From Perkinsus chesapeaki (taxonomy: Eukaryota > Perkinsozoa > Perkinsida > Perkinsidae): a stretch of DNA of 64,000 bases. The position numbers and the translations under genes are program-made. Of the stretch, positions 10,423 through 22,870 are shown piece after piece (within the stretch, counting starts at the first letter, position 1; every line of letters starts with the position of its first letter). The notes beneath the pieces are model-generated. The model ran no database searches. It was not told where the DNA came from and saw only the letters and a list, made by a program, of their open reading frames with translations. The stretch spans positions 1 through 64,000 of the forward strand of contig JAAPAO010000067.1 in NCBI GenBank assembly GCA_013115145.1, read 5' to 3'.

Positions 10423-13400
10423 ATGATTACTGCTGCTGCCCTGCCATGGATTAGTAATCGACGTGTGAACAATGTCACCACCACCGAGGAGGGGAGTCGC
10501 CGCGGCCCTTCTGCCACTGTGGGCCGTAGACTTCGTGGACTGTACTTCCAGGAGCACTTCGCTCGAGCCAATCCTACATTTGCCCCTTTTACCGACTTCG
10601 GACGCCTCGTGATCGGGGTAGAGTCGGATGATGACGAGGATGATGATGAGGATGAGGAGTCGGAGGAGTCGGAGGAGTCGGAGGATAAGGAGTCGGATGA
10701 TGATGACGAGGATGATGATGAGGAGGAGGAGTCGGAGGAGGATGAGGAGGATGAGGATGAGGAGGATGAGGAGGAGTCGGAGGAGGAGGAGTCGGAAGAG
10801 GAGGCGGAGGAGGAGGAGGAGGTAGAGAGTGTTCAGGAGGGAGAGGATGTGCAATCTGCCGTCGAAGAGGAAGACGTGAAATCTGTGACGGGAGAAGGAG
10901 AAGAGAGGCCTCCTAGAATCCCCCCGGTCAATTACGATAGGTCGGAGCCTGCATTTGACAGGAGTGAAAGATACTATCAACATCAATTGCAACCCCGTGA
11001 AGAGCAACAGAACAGAGTTCGACCTCAGCAAATCGTCGTTCCCGGCTTCGGCGGTGGCAACTTTTACGGCGGAGCGGTGTTCTGCTATGATGCTCACCAG
11101 TAAGTCATTATACCTTTTATTATTGCAGTGTAAATGTCAGGTTGATGGGTAAAGTGTCTCCTAGAGGAGGAGGAAGAGGCTACCACCGCTATGAGCATTA
11201 TGATGAGTATGAGTTTGCCATTGGAAGGGTGGTGCCATCACCAACGACCAGGGATGTTGAGTATAGGATTATCGATCTCCTCGGTGAAGGTGTGTTCGGA
11301 AGTGTAAGTTTTCGAGGCAGCTGGTAAAGCAGCTTGAGTTTCGTTATAGGTCTTCTTGTGTGTGATGAGATCGCTCGCCAGGAGGTTTCCGCCGAGGCAG
11401 GTTGCCATGAAGGTCTCTAAGAACAATGGCAGGTAGTAGGCATCGCTGTTTCGGCTATCCCGTAGTATTGTGCTGGTTTCAGGAGCCTAAAAAATGCCGC
11501 CTTCGAAGCCCGTGCGCTTGAGAAGCTCAGCAAGAAATTTAATGTGCGAAATAATGAAGGGAAGGCCAGCTCCGGGCCAGGTGGGTCATTATCGTCTGCT
11601 ATCTTTATTATTATATATTCCCTTTATTATTATATATACCCTTTATTATTATATATTCCCTTTATTATTATATATTNNNNNNNNNNNNNNNNNNNNNNNN
11701 NNNNNNNNNNNNNNNNNNNNNNNNNNNNNNNNNNNNNNNNNNNNNNNNNNNNNNNNNNNNNNNNNNNNNNNNNNACTTTATTATTATATATACCCTTTAT
11801 TATTATATATTCCCTTTATTATTATATATTCCCTTTATTATTATATATACCCCCTCGCCTTTATCCCTACAGTACCTTAGGCCGTTCTGAGCAGTCCTAT
11901 ACTACCGACTACCTCTTCGCTCTATATTCACGTCTATATCTCGGGCTCCAATGCTGCTGCCCATCTCTACTCAGGTGATACTCCTTCAACCTGCACTTCA
12001 CCGTCAGTGAATCATGATTGGTACGAGCCCGAGTTCGAGACCCCCTTCCTTCAGTTCTACGACAGCTTTATGTACCTCGGTCGAGCCTGCATTGTGGTCG
12101 AGCGTATGGACATGACTTTATACGAGTAAGCATAATCGATCAATCGGGCGAGCGCTTCTTTTTGCATTACCTGTCTCAGTATGATTCGAATGAGCTGCAA
12201 CCCGGGACCGGGGCGACATGGGGGATACTGGGGGGTGCGACCGGGGCTGCCATTGGAGGTGGTGGCGGATTTAAGCGAACAGATACTTAAGAAGTTGGCG
12301 TTGATGAGGTTGACGGGTGTGATACACTGTGATCTGAAAATGGATAATATATTGATACGGCAAGGGAGGGAAGGGGAACCTATATGGAAGATGGAGGCTA
12401 AGATATCTGATTTTGGATGCGGAATGAGCGAGGGGGATCCGATACATAGGAAAGTCCAAAGTCGATATTACAGGGCTCCGGAGGCAATACTGGGGTTGAC
12501 TCCGTATAGCTGCGCCCTCGATGTGTGGTCACTGGGGTGCATGATGGCGGAGATGGCTACGAGAGAGCCGCTATTTGAAAGCACGGATGAGCTGGACCAG
12601 CTGAATAAGATGACTCGCATACTAGGGCCGATTCCGCACCATATGGTTCGAGATGCTATGGCGAGTGGTAGGGGAGGGCAGGTCCTTGAGTTCTTTGATC
12701 CAGTCGTTATATTGGACACGGTTTATCTGGACACCTACGAACGAGTGGTATGCCAAACAAGATATGTTCGGGAGGGACAGGATAATTTTGAGACGCCGGG
12801 CAGAGTGTTGCCGTGGATGTATTACAGTATGAATCCGGAGGAGACATGGCTCAGTACAACAAGGTTCTTGCCACTTTCGGAGAACCATCTAAGGGGGTGG
12901 GCGGAGGTCCAGGCTGGATTGACAGGTCAGACGACAGAGGAAGTTTACGGTCGTCCGTGCACGATGACGTGGAGGCTTTGGGACGGATTCAGGTTGAGGT
13001 TTCCTGGCGAGAGGATCAACACTAGAGTTCGTCTAGTAGAGTCGGGGCCGACGGTGTGTGGGGTACGGGAAATGGTCGTCGATACATCACAAATGATGTT
13101 CTCACCGAAGGGGATGGATAGATTGTTGAGATCTAAATGTGTGGAAGGGCTACAACAGAAGAGCAGTCCAATGGAGAAGAAATGGGCTCAGGCAACCGCG
13201 GCCTGTTTTGTCTGGGACCCAGAGTTGCGGGTCACCCCGGCCCAGTTGCTGAGCGCTCCCTTTTATAACTATCCGGATGACGTATCGCCGAAGAAGGGGG
13301 AATGGGAAGAGGGTAGTGAGTGGACGAGGCTTGAAGGCTTCTTCAAGAGGAAGGAGAGCTTCCTGGTGAAAGCTGCGGAACGATTAAGCGGCGGGAGGAA

Positions 13401-13647
13401 GTTCAATAGTATGGCCGGTCTGCAGCTTTACGCCGATCGAGTCGCTCGGAAATGGGCCAGTGACTTTCGCAAAGTGAGAAAGTCCGTCCCGGATGATGGT
13501 TATGTTCCCTCGAGTTTCCCCGGTCTTGATTTCTCCTATTTGTTCGGAATCGATAGTGAAGAGGAAGATGACTCTTGGGGAGCTCTGGATGATGTTGGGT
13601 CTCTGGAACGGTTGGTCTGTCGGGGGACAGTGAGTTGTGACATATAG
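10423..13647 (+). CDS. DYRK-like CMGC protein kinase with acidic N-terminus
   Basis: Six or so exons form a Ser/Thr (possibly dual-specificity) kinase. Exon 1 (10423 to about 11102) is a low-complexity extension with an acidic Asp/Glu/Ser run of about 75 residues. The kinase core shows the Gly-rich loop IIDLLGEGVFGSV (about 11265-11305), the catalytic Lys in QVAMKVSKN (about 11398-11425), an alpha-C exon SLKNAAFEARALEKL (about 11485-11530), the hinge CIVVERMDMTLYE (about 12088-12127), HCDLKMDNILI (about 12325), DFG in KISDFGCGM and QSRYYRAPE. HCD instead of HRD and the QSRxYRAPE block point to DYRK/PRP4 relatives. An insert of about 150 residues separates the CMGC-like LDQLNKMTRILG block from the late-lobe block FVWDPELRVTPAQLLSAPF. 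A long C-terminal tail follows. All catalytic residues are present, so it should be active. Exon boundaries around the assembly gap are uncertain. Confidence 0.85.
11600..11855. repeat. 19-bp AT-rich tandem repeat with assembly gap
   Basis: Units of CCCTTTATTATTATATATT (last base T or A) run head to tail on both sides of 98 N bases (11677-11774). The array lies in an intron of the kinase gene, between the alpha-C exon and the exon that begins near 11908. The gap probably marks collapse of the array, so the true copy number is unknown. Confidence 0.93.
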
Positions 13648-14320
13648 CAGAGACGTGGGAGGGCAGGAGGAGGAGGATAGGAGACGTTCCCACGAATGTT
13701 ATCATTACGCAACATTTGTTGACCATAAACCTTGGAAAAAATAAAAATGCTACCAGACTGCTTACCAGTATCGACTGTCACATTTTAGCGTTCAGAGGGA
13801 AGGAGAAGCGAAGCTGGGGCTCCCCGCCCGAGCCCATTGGTACCGGCCCGGTTGGGCATACTGTGTGTTGCCAGAGATTGCGGACGCTGTTGATGTTTTA
13901 TCAAGTAAAAAAATAAAAAAGGGGACGAAGATGTTATTGTGATCGTGAGGGACTTTGGCATGGTTCACATGGTTACGTGGGGGAAATACGGTATTGTTGA
14001 GTTTACGTTATCCCAGAGCAAGGGGGGCTGGCGCGGGTGGAAGGGGGGGCGATTGAGGGGTTGTTTTGCAATGAACATACAGATTCGATCGTTACTTGTT
14101 CATTATATTAATTTTGCATCCACTCGTTCATGAGGGAGCGATTGAGGCTGTATTACATCTCATCTCCGTGTCCTCTCTCACTTTTCTGCCGTGAAGAGAG
14201 CTTGCCTCTGTATGATGGAATAATGGTTAGTGGAATGGAGCGGACTGACAGTTGGATATGATAGGAGGCCATTGTTGGATATGGACTAGCTCAAGAGGCG
14301 TTATTAAGGGTTTTCATTCA
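13648..14320. other. Intergenic region
   Basis: No gene is seen. It holds A-rich stretches (13735-13750, 13905-13922) after the kinase stop that could serve as 3' processing signals, and short frames without protein-like content. The first bromodomain exon begins near 14350. Confidence 0.5.
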
Positions 14321-14349
14321 AGTGTTTTCAGTTGCGCGGTGGTTGCGGT

Positions 14350-17300
14350 TGTTGTTGTCCTCATATATGGACTGGCGAGATGAATGTCGTAAAGTACGGG
14401 CTAGGGTACAGAAGGCTGATAGGGGATATGTCTTCATCAAACCAGTGATGGAGTGTGAGCTGCCAGATGAGGTGAAACAGCGCTATAAATTGGTAATACA
14501 GAGGAAGGGGGGAAGGATGATGGGGTCCTGAGCGTTATTTATTAATAGTAGTTAATAATAATAAATTATTATTATGACTCCAATGCCCTATTAATAATAA
14601 TATTAGTATTATCGTTCGTATGGTATTTACTTTATTATAGTAGTTATTCTGTCACGCACTACGTAATATTCCTCCACAACATCCATAACCACCTGCTCAT
14701 CATTATCATCGCCATCAGTATTAAAGTTGCGATACCGCATTCGTTTGACTAACTAATAATAATACTTAGGCGATAAGCAAGCCGATGGACCTCCGCACCA
14801 TCGAGGAGAATTTGGACAAGGACCCGCTCTATACATCACAGAGGTTCGAGGAAGATATGAACCTGATGTTCTCAAATTGCTTCTCGTTCAACACTGTCGG
14901 TGAATATGCCTACACTGAGGGTAAAAGGCTGAAGAAGCTGTTTGATACGGCCTGGAAGACGGCAAAGGAAAGGAATAGTAAAGGTGATAAAAGCATGGGA
15001 AATGGTAGTACAGTTGCCGAGTCTACAGGGAGAATCTAGGGGCCTCGCTCTCGAGTTTAAAATGACGTATCTAAATTCTCGCTATATGGACGTGATGGTG
15101 TGTGTGAGATGTCGATATCTCTTTAATAGCATGTTTTTTGAACGTGCTGCTGAATCCTGTAGTGGAGAATGCGTGTGTGCATGCTGTACTCGCTTTGGTG
15201 TATTAAGAGGCTTGGACTGGGACTGCTGCAGAGGTGGAAGGAAATGTTCGGGGATTCGTGCAGCGTGAAAGCTGCTCGTTATTAATGATTATAGTGTGAC
15301 GGGGGACTCATTCCAATAGGTGTTGAGAGAACCCCCGGCAGCAGCACTCGCAGGAGGGCACCTTCATCCACAGTGTCATCTCCGCAGTCTCGTAGGTCTA
15401 CTAAGAGAGGTAATAGAGAGTTGTCAGTAGGGAAAGTTGGCAGCAGCGTTATATAGTTATAATGACGTTACCAATTTGGTGCTTCCTGAAAAATTCTTGT
15501 GCTTGTGGGAACTTCTCAAGGCCAAGTGATTAAGCTATTCTCGTATACTTTTGGTAGTCGCACCTTTAGTGATATCTCCATTCTGTCTTATCGTCATCAT
15601 CATCATCATTGTCATCATCATTGTCAGAGGCTCTGATTCAAAGCCTATCGATGAAACGCTACTGAGGGCTGGCTGATTGGCCCAAGGAAATTCCGTCTCA
15701 TCCATGACCACTCTTTTCGGCTCCCTGACCACAAAATCGAATGTGTCGTTTTCGTAGGTGGTCGGACGCCGGCAGGGTCACGGGGAGCGAAGAAGAAGGT
15801 TTCAACAGCAACCTCGGGGAAGACGGGGAAGAAGGTCTCAGAGGGAGGTAGGAATTGGGATATGGCATGGCGGCCGAGGAATGGTGGTTTGCAGCTCCAG
15901 TGGCCAGTGGAGCATCATCATCGTCATCTTCGAGTAGCGCGGGAGCATTCCCAACACTCTTTCCAAACGATTCGACTCCGGTGGCAGCAAAGCCGGCGGA
16001 TGTGTCTCGGGTGGCTAAGCTGACAGCGGACTGGCATCGGTCTATTCGAGTGATTTATAGGGCTGTTAAGTAAGGGGGAAGTAGAGGGGACATCAGAGGA
16101 TGTAAAGGCATTGAAGCAAGCTTCATAGTCACCGCATTGGCAACACTTTGATCACCGTGGAACACGTTTCTGCGAGGGAAGATGATAACTAGGACTAATT
16201 TATGATTCGTGAGGGATAGATCGGTTGATGCGCTAAGCGATCCCAGTTTGAGTGGAATATGTGCTGTGAATGATGCTGGGTTAATCTGCTGACGATTATC
16301 TCAGGAATCATAACGACGCGTACCTCCTCGAGAGCCCAGTCGTTGAGCATCCCGCAGTGTCCTTGGAGGAAAAAAAGAAGTACGAGAGGACCATTAAAAG
16401 GCCGATGGATCTGCGTACGGTTGAGGTAGGAGGAGGTCTTGCGGCGCATTTTTGGTATTGATTATGCATCCTGAAGTCTCACTTTGAAGTCGTATATTCT
16501 TACATATCACGCCGAACGAAACGCTTGAAAAAATGAATAACTATCCGAGCTCGTCGACTCTACCCGCTGCGTACTTCCGACGGTTCGGTTGTTGATATTT
16601 TAAGATATGACTTGTAAACTGTTGAACTGGTTAGTTGGCGGCTCCAATCCCTTTTGCATCACATTCCCCTTCCTCTAGTTCGTGGCTGTTTAGGAAAATC
16701 TCGAGCTCTTTCCGCGGCCGATAGACTTCCATAACGATATGATGGTGATCTTTTCTAACTGTGAGGAGTTCAATGGTGAAGGGCCGATCACAGAGATGGC
16801 CAGAGCTGTCGAGAGGCATTATTTGAAGCAATGGACCTACCATAAGAACGAGTGGGGATATCGCATCGCTCCGCTAGAACTTATGCGTTTTTGTCAGCGT
16901 TATGGAATCTTACAACACGGCATTGTCTTTGGGATATCAACCTCTTGTGGATCTATGGGAGGAGTGGCGGCATGAATCTCCGAGACTTGACCTTGAAACC
17001 GTAAGATACTCCAGAGGTCGGAATACGTACCTTGGTGGTATTTTGTGTATTAATACGGGGCCTCGCAGTAAGTTTGATAAAAACTGATTTACTGAGGCGT
17101 GGAAGAATAGTACGGCTCATCGTCGAGTGAACTAGCAAGGCACAAGACACGAATGGCTTGGTGTGAAGTTGACAGCGGTGTAGGAGTAGCTTATTATGTA
17201 TCTATAGTAGGGGCTGGGCATGCTGCAAAGGAAAATTCATCAGTCTTTCCGAGATTATCTCCAGGCGTGCATACGTTCATTCGAACTGATGATTTGAGCG

Positions 17301-20300
17301 GTAGCATTTTGTGGTTCGCGGTGTTTTGAAGTCCACTTAGCCAGTTGAGATGCTTATGTCCTAAAGCCCTCCGCTCAGCTTTGTTTGCACTTAGTAACTG
17401 ATCCTTGGGAGGCCATAGAGAAACAAGGAACTTTCCATATTTCAGGGGAAAGCTATTCGTATGAAGAAGGGTCATCACGGCACACCACCACAGCTGTGGG
17501 AAGTCACCGCTCCGCCCAAGAACTTCCAAAACGAAACCCTCGAGTTCTTCCCCCGAATCTCATTGCCGCCCCCTCCACCGCCCCCGCCTCCTCCACCACC
17601 GCTCGATCCTCCTCGAGGATCTCCTCGACACAGAAATGAGCATCGGAGAGAGCGGGCGACGAGCGGCGGCGGCAACCGAGCGGGTGTGAGGAAGCATTGG
17701 CGGCAGCTCCTTGGGGCAGTTGTCAAGCAGCTCCAAGATATCCCTCAGGGATGCTTCTTTCTCAAGCCTGTACATAAATATACGGACATCCCCATTGACA
17801 ATAGGAAAGCATACTACCGGCTTATTAATCGGCCGATCGATTTGGAGACGATATCGCGGAATTTAGACCGGTACCCGAGCCCCAAGGACTTCGTGGAAGA
17901 TCTCGAACTCCTCTTCCAGAACTGCTTCGCTTTCAATAAGCCCGGGGACGATGTCTATATCGCAGGGTCCCAGCTGAGGAAAATATACAGAGAGAGTTAT
18001 GAGCTTATGCGAGAGCAAATAGAAGAGAGCTATGCAGTCGAGTTGGAGGAGGGCGTGGCTTCAAAGCCGGGGGAGTGGAACCTGCCCAGGTTCGATCCCG
18101 AGCCGCCGAAATTTGAAGTCACGAAAGGGTGGTGGAAAGATGCCGAAGAAGGCACTTTAAGGAAGCGACCGTTGGAGGAGGAAACAGCGGCTGTTAAAGA
18201 GGAGGAAGGGGAGGCGTTAAGGAAACGGGCGAGGGTGGAGGAGGGAAATAGAAGGGAGGAAAAGAAAGAGAAAAAGAAGGGGAAAAAGGGGAGTGGGGAT
18301 AAGAAACATAAAGGGGGGCAGCAGCAAAGGAAGGCGGTGGGGGATGATGGGGATGATGAGCTGGATAAGGCAAGGGAGAAGGTGGTGGCTAGAATATTAA
18401 TGAAGGAGGAGAAGAAGAGAGAAGGGGATAAAGGGATAAGTAAGAATGTTGTGATAGATAATGATAAGACAACAGCTAGTGAAGGATCGGTTAAACTAGC
18501 TAGTAGGAAGAGCAAGGGAAGCATTAATGCAGCAGAAGGTGAAACTAAGAAAGGGAGCAAGAAAGGAGCAAAGAAGAGCACGGCGGGTAGCAAAGGCCGA
18601 AGCAAAGGGCGAAGCAAGAGCAAGAAAGGCGAGCTGGCCTCCCCATCCCCAACTGCATCTGAAGGGCCAACCGACTCGAGTCCGGCGACGATCAGTGAAA
18701 AGAGCCCGTCGAGCCCGGCTCTGGTTGAAGACGAGAAGAACGCTCTTGGTGCGTCATCAGCAAGCCCAAGTCCATTGCTGGACGGCAAGTCGAGCCCGTC
18801 TCCGACAGGGGGGAGTCCAAGCCCAAGTGCTAGTAGCTCTGGCGATGATTTGGCGCCGATATCCTCACTGGTGTTTGATAAGAATGCAGAGGCCGAGAAA
18901 AAGATGCAAAGCATAGTGTCGAGCTTCCATGAAGCAATGGTGAAGTCTGATAAACAGACAACTCACGGCAAGAAGCGGAAGAAGCGAGAATCTGCGGGCT
19001 CCTCCTCGAAGCCCAATCGTTCGCCCTCCCCCTCACCGTCTGGTTCGGAGGGCTCCCCTGCCGCTAGTAGCCTGTGCAGCCCATCTCCCTCGGAGGACGA
19101 GAAAGCGAGTGAGATTGAGGGAGAAGTTTTCGATGGTATATGGAGGCTGATTTTGGGGCAGGTTCCAAGGAGCGAAGGAAGAGCAAGAAAAAGCATCATC
19201 ACCGTCATCATCACCGGCATCACGAGCACTCTTCGAAAAAGCGTCGTCTAGGATCAGGGGACTCCCCCTTGCCATCGGAGCTATGCTCTTCTCCTTCTGA
19301 GATGGCAGCTTCACCGGTAGGAACTTCATTAGTGAACACATGCCAACTGTTGGACGTACTTTTGCAGTCGCCGGAGTCATCCGAGAGCCGTCCGTCACCA
19401 CCTAGCCCGCCACTGGAAAACGCCTCGGCATACGACCTTCCCGTGGGAGAGGCTAGGGACACTGCTGGTGAGATGGTCATGCCGTCTTTGGCCTGTCATA
19501 TTGTGTTCCTCAGTATCTCCTCTTCCGCCTCCTTTGACATTGCCCATTCCTTCGAAGAGAGCGCAGGGTACTTTCTGACGCTCTTCGTCGAACCCCACTG
19601 AGATCTCGCTGCAGGTCACGCTTCGAGTATCGCTGAAAAGGCAAGCCTGCCTGTTGAGGCAAAGAAGCAAGAGGCTCTCTCTCCGAAGCTTGTGGCGCTC
19701 GGAGAAGGAAGCAGTCCGGAAGATTCTTCTGAAGATCTCTTCGGGGAGCCGATTCGAGGTGGGTTCAGGTTTGGCAGTGATGCGTTCTTGAGGGCCTCCA
19801 GCCGTTCTAGGGCCAGGAAACATCCGAATTGCGAAATTTTTCCGTCAGATGACGCAGCGACACCTGAGCTTACTGACTCGATCACATCATCTCCCGTCGG
19901 GAACGGCACTGTCCGGAAAGGGACGGATACCCCTGTTGTTGTGGCGTCACCCAGTGAGGAGGCGACGTCTACGTCTGAGACGGGGCGAGCGAACGAAGAG
20001 AAAAAGAAGTCTATCTTGGACGCATTTGCTTCACCACCGTCTTCTAAGAAAAGCAGCAAGTCTCGATCATCACACAAACTGAAGGTGATGCGACTTTTCC
20101 TTAACTGTCACGGATGATGCTCACAGGGAGTCTCCAAAGAGAATCGCCACGCTCATCGCTCATCAACATCGGACGTTGACGGTCGGAGTGTGTCGGTGGC
20201 TTCAGTAGATGGGCATGACTGGAGATGGTATTGAGCCAACACCATCTATTGCCAAACTTATCTATACTAGGTACTTATCTCGAATCGTTAGCGCCACTCG

Positions 20301-21400
20301 CAACACGAAGGACGCCGTGTCCGGCACGCGAATATCTTATATTTTCGATAAGGCATTGTTCAAGTACGATTATGAATGGGAACTTAAACCAGGGTGTTTA
20401 ATAGGTATGATTTGGAGGAGGCTGTGGTGAAGGATTATTATAATATTATTAAAGAGCCTATGGACTTTGGCGTCATTCGAAGGCGCATACCGCTTTACCC
20501 CAATCCTGATGAGTTCAAGAAGGACATGGACCAGATCTTCCGAAACTGTCTACTCTACAACAAGTAAAATGCGCTTGCTGTCGTGCATTTTGTGCACTTA
20601 TCCAACATAGGGTCGGATCGGACGCATACGGCATGGGTGTGGATGTGCGAAAGTCCTATCAGGACGCATGGTGACAGAAAACGAGGACACGTTGTCTCGG
20701 GAATGACTGCATTTCAGGGAGACCAATCTTGAGGCTTTGACCACTGCATTCGAAAAATCATCCGACTCTGGTAATCAGAAGGAACTGTTGGAAGAGTACA
20801 AAACCAATAGAGTCATGCCAGACTTGCCGCGTCTAGAAGATGACGAAGTCGCTAAGGTAGCGCGGGTCTGCTTGGCTTCATGTCTGGGGTTGATCTCTCA
20901 TAAAATTCTTCTTGTCAGAAATCGCCAGAAAAGCCTCAGCAGACGGAGAACTCGCGGCGACGGCCAGCCTCATCTGAGAAAGCTCCATCAGTTATTGAAA
21001 GCAAGCCATCAGCCACGAAGAAGGCCAGCAGCACCAAGAAGTCGACGGCAGCTATCAAGAAAGAGACATCTACCTCTCGTGCCGAGACCAGGAAGGATAC
21101 CACCGCGCAGGCCACAGCCTCGAAAGTAGGCTTGCACTCATCCCATTTAACTAGTCATTTATGGGGTTCAGGTTGGTGTCGCCACATCTAAGACGCCGAT
21201 GAAGCCTTCCGGGAGTGGAGTAACCGTTGGCCGCGGGTGGATACCAGAGTTCTCGATGGATTCTGATGCTATGCGAAGGGTGCAGTGTCGGCAAGCAAGG
21301 CAGCGGAGGCGACGGTGTACAAGCGTTCCACCATTGAGTATATCGAACGAGCCGGAGCTTGTAGACATTTCGCATTTGCCAAGCTGGCTCGACCGGCATG
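14350..21400 (+). CDS. Poly-bromodomain chromatin protein (four bromodomains)
   Basis: Bromodomains bind acetyl-lysine on histones. Four are recognisable in order, most split by introns. BD1: WRDECRKVRARVQ to YVFIKPV (about 14350-14492) plus SKPMDLRTIEENL and NCFSFN (about 14769-14982). BD2: TADWHRSIRVIYRAVK (about 16030-16070), YERTIKRPMDLRTVE (about 16375-16421) and FHNDMMVIFSNCEEFN (about 16722-16775). BD3: VRKHWRQLLGAVVKQL to NCFAFNKPGDDVY (about 17680-17965). BD4: YYNIIKEPMDFGVIRRR and NCLLYNK (about 20436-20566), then GSDAYGMGVDVRKSY (about 20610-20660). Each keeps the acetyl-lysine-binding Asn and the PMD/PID block. Between BD3 and BD4 lies a Lys/Glu/Ser-rich disordered region (about 18150-19250) and a polyproline run (about 17570-17600). 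The C-terminal part is Lys/Ser-rich. It could be one polybromo-like gene or two adjacent genes split near 17000-17460. Start and end are approximate. Confidence 0.75.
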
Positions 21401-22524
21401 ATCGCCTAAAGAGTCTTGAGCAATCAAAGCCTCCTTTCACGGCCAAAGTTGATAAAATTGATTTATACTCGGGTCCCTTTTGTGTGATGACTATTCACCG
21501 TTCTGGGCCCATGTGAATATTTACTGTACACTGAGCAACAACTGTAATAATAATACACGAAGCAAGTCGAAGGTGTACAACTTTGTTGAGTTCTCAATCT
21601 GGAGATGAAAGTACCGTCAGCTAGGTTGGTTGGAAGCCGCCAAGATAAGAAAACCTTATTGTCAGAAGCTGATGTTAAATCCGTGGGACACGAGTCGGAT
21701 CCTTGATAACCATTTCTTATAAAACTCGTTAGTTTGCATGCTAAGAAAGAAAGTGAAACCGTTCACAAATTATCCGAGCGCGGTTATCGAACTATAGGAA
21801 GAGGAAGCATATTCATGCTTCCCATAAGGTGTAGCCTACACAGTGTAGGGCCTACACTGTCGGCTATCGGACACTTTTCGGAACAGAGAAAGTTCTGGCG
21901 TTTCAGTATGAAATTCAGTGGGCGAGAAATAGGTTTCGACTATGCTACTCATTTGGAGGCCCTGGCAGGGCTCTCTGTTTCTCAGGGTCGTCCTTCCACA
22001 ACTATCATACGTAATTTCCGCTCCCAAGGAGCGGACTTGCATGTGACGGTTTTACTAGGACGAAAAATCACGCTCGCTCCTGCGGGAGCGGTCAAGTTCA
22101 CTCGACTAGTGCATTCACCATATGCTTAGATCGTGAAAACTGTTAAAATGGAATGTTTGATGCCCGTTGGCCCGTCTCTGGATGGCTTCCTATCTGTTTG
22201 CAATAATTTAGTGCATCGGAAAGAGGGAGAGGAACACGGGGAAGAAGTGTGCTGTTGCTCGCCGTTCCCCCCTTCTACCGCTAACTCCGTGACCATTCGG
22301 ACTCGAAGGCATCACGAAATACAGTTAGTTGATAAGCTAAAGTTGTTCCCCTAAATGATGGGTGCAATACCATTGCACAATAGTTGTACTTCAAGATCCG
22401 CCTATTCATTCACGCCGTGAATTTCACGCTCCGTGGAGTTAATCCACGTGGAATACACGGCGTGGAATGATCCCAGCGGAATCCAGGTCTTGCGAGGGTC
22501 TATTATATCGTCCTTTTGCGGGGT

Positions 22525-22790
22525 ACCTTGGTTCGTCCATTTTTGTTTCGTACACGGTCATACACATCGGTGTTCGTACACTCTTTTCGCACAAGCTTGT
22601 TTTGTAGTGCGGTTCATACACTTGCAATTCGTACATGCTCGTTTCGTACAAAGTTGTTTGACAGTGTGAAACTCACAGATGCTGTTCCATACAATTATGC
22701 ACTAACTCTGCTTGTTTCATCCATGAGCGACTCACACCCATTTTGTAAACACTTGCTTCGTACATGCTCGTTTCATGCATTTTGGCCATA
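22525..22790. repeat. Degenerate TTCGTACA-type repeat
   Basis: The words TTCGTACA, TTTCGTACA, TTCATACA and close variants (for example CTTGTTTCGTACATGCTCG) recur roughly every 15-20 bases. On the minus strand they create a repeated Met-Tyr-Glu/Tyr-Glu-Thr pattern, which I take as a by-product. Units are too diverged to define a period confidently. Confidence 0.6.
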
Positions 22791-22824
22791 TATGGATATC
22801 TCACGAGTCAACGCCGATATCACC

Positions 22825-22870
22825 GTGACCGTTGACCCAACGGTCACGATGCCACCGTGACGGTGGCATC
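22825..22870. repeat. Two abutting short palindromes
   Basis: Two hairpins lie side by side without spacing: GTGACCGTTG (22825-22834) with CAACGGTCAC (22838-22847), then GATGCCACCGT (22848-22858) with ACGGTGGCATC (22860-22870). Both arm pairs are perfect, with 3-base and 1-base centres. Confidence 0.93.

Noticed and set aside
10628-10825. Open frame of Arg/Met-rich repeats overlapping the kinase N-terminus
   Set aside because: It is the frame-shifted shadow of the GAG/GAT-rich acidic coding stretch of the kinase.
11494-11978. Two overlapping frames through the N gap with Ile/Tyr/Leu repeats
   Set aside because: They arise from the intronic 19-bp AT-rich repeat. Splicing out 11582 to about 11907 joins two good kinase exons.
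18030-18914. Long minus-strand frame of about 294 codons, Ser/Leu/Phe-rich
   Set aside because: It is the antisense of the Lys/Glu/Ser-rich bromodomain protein exon. Its composition is explained by complementing AAG/GAG codons, and no domain is visible.
21734-22129. 131-codon open frame on the plus strand
   Set aside because: It crosses two palindromes, has no protein-like motif or start context, and is flanked by repeat-rich non-coding DNA.
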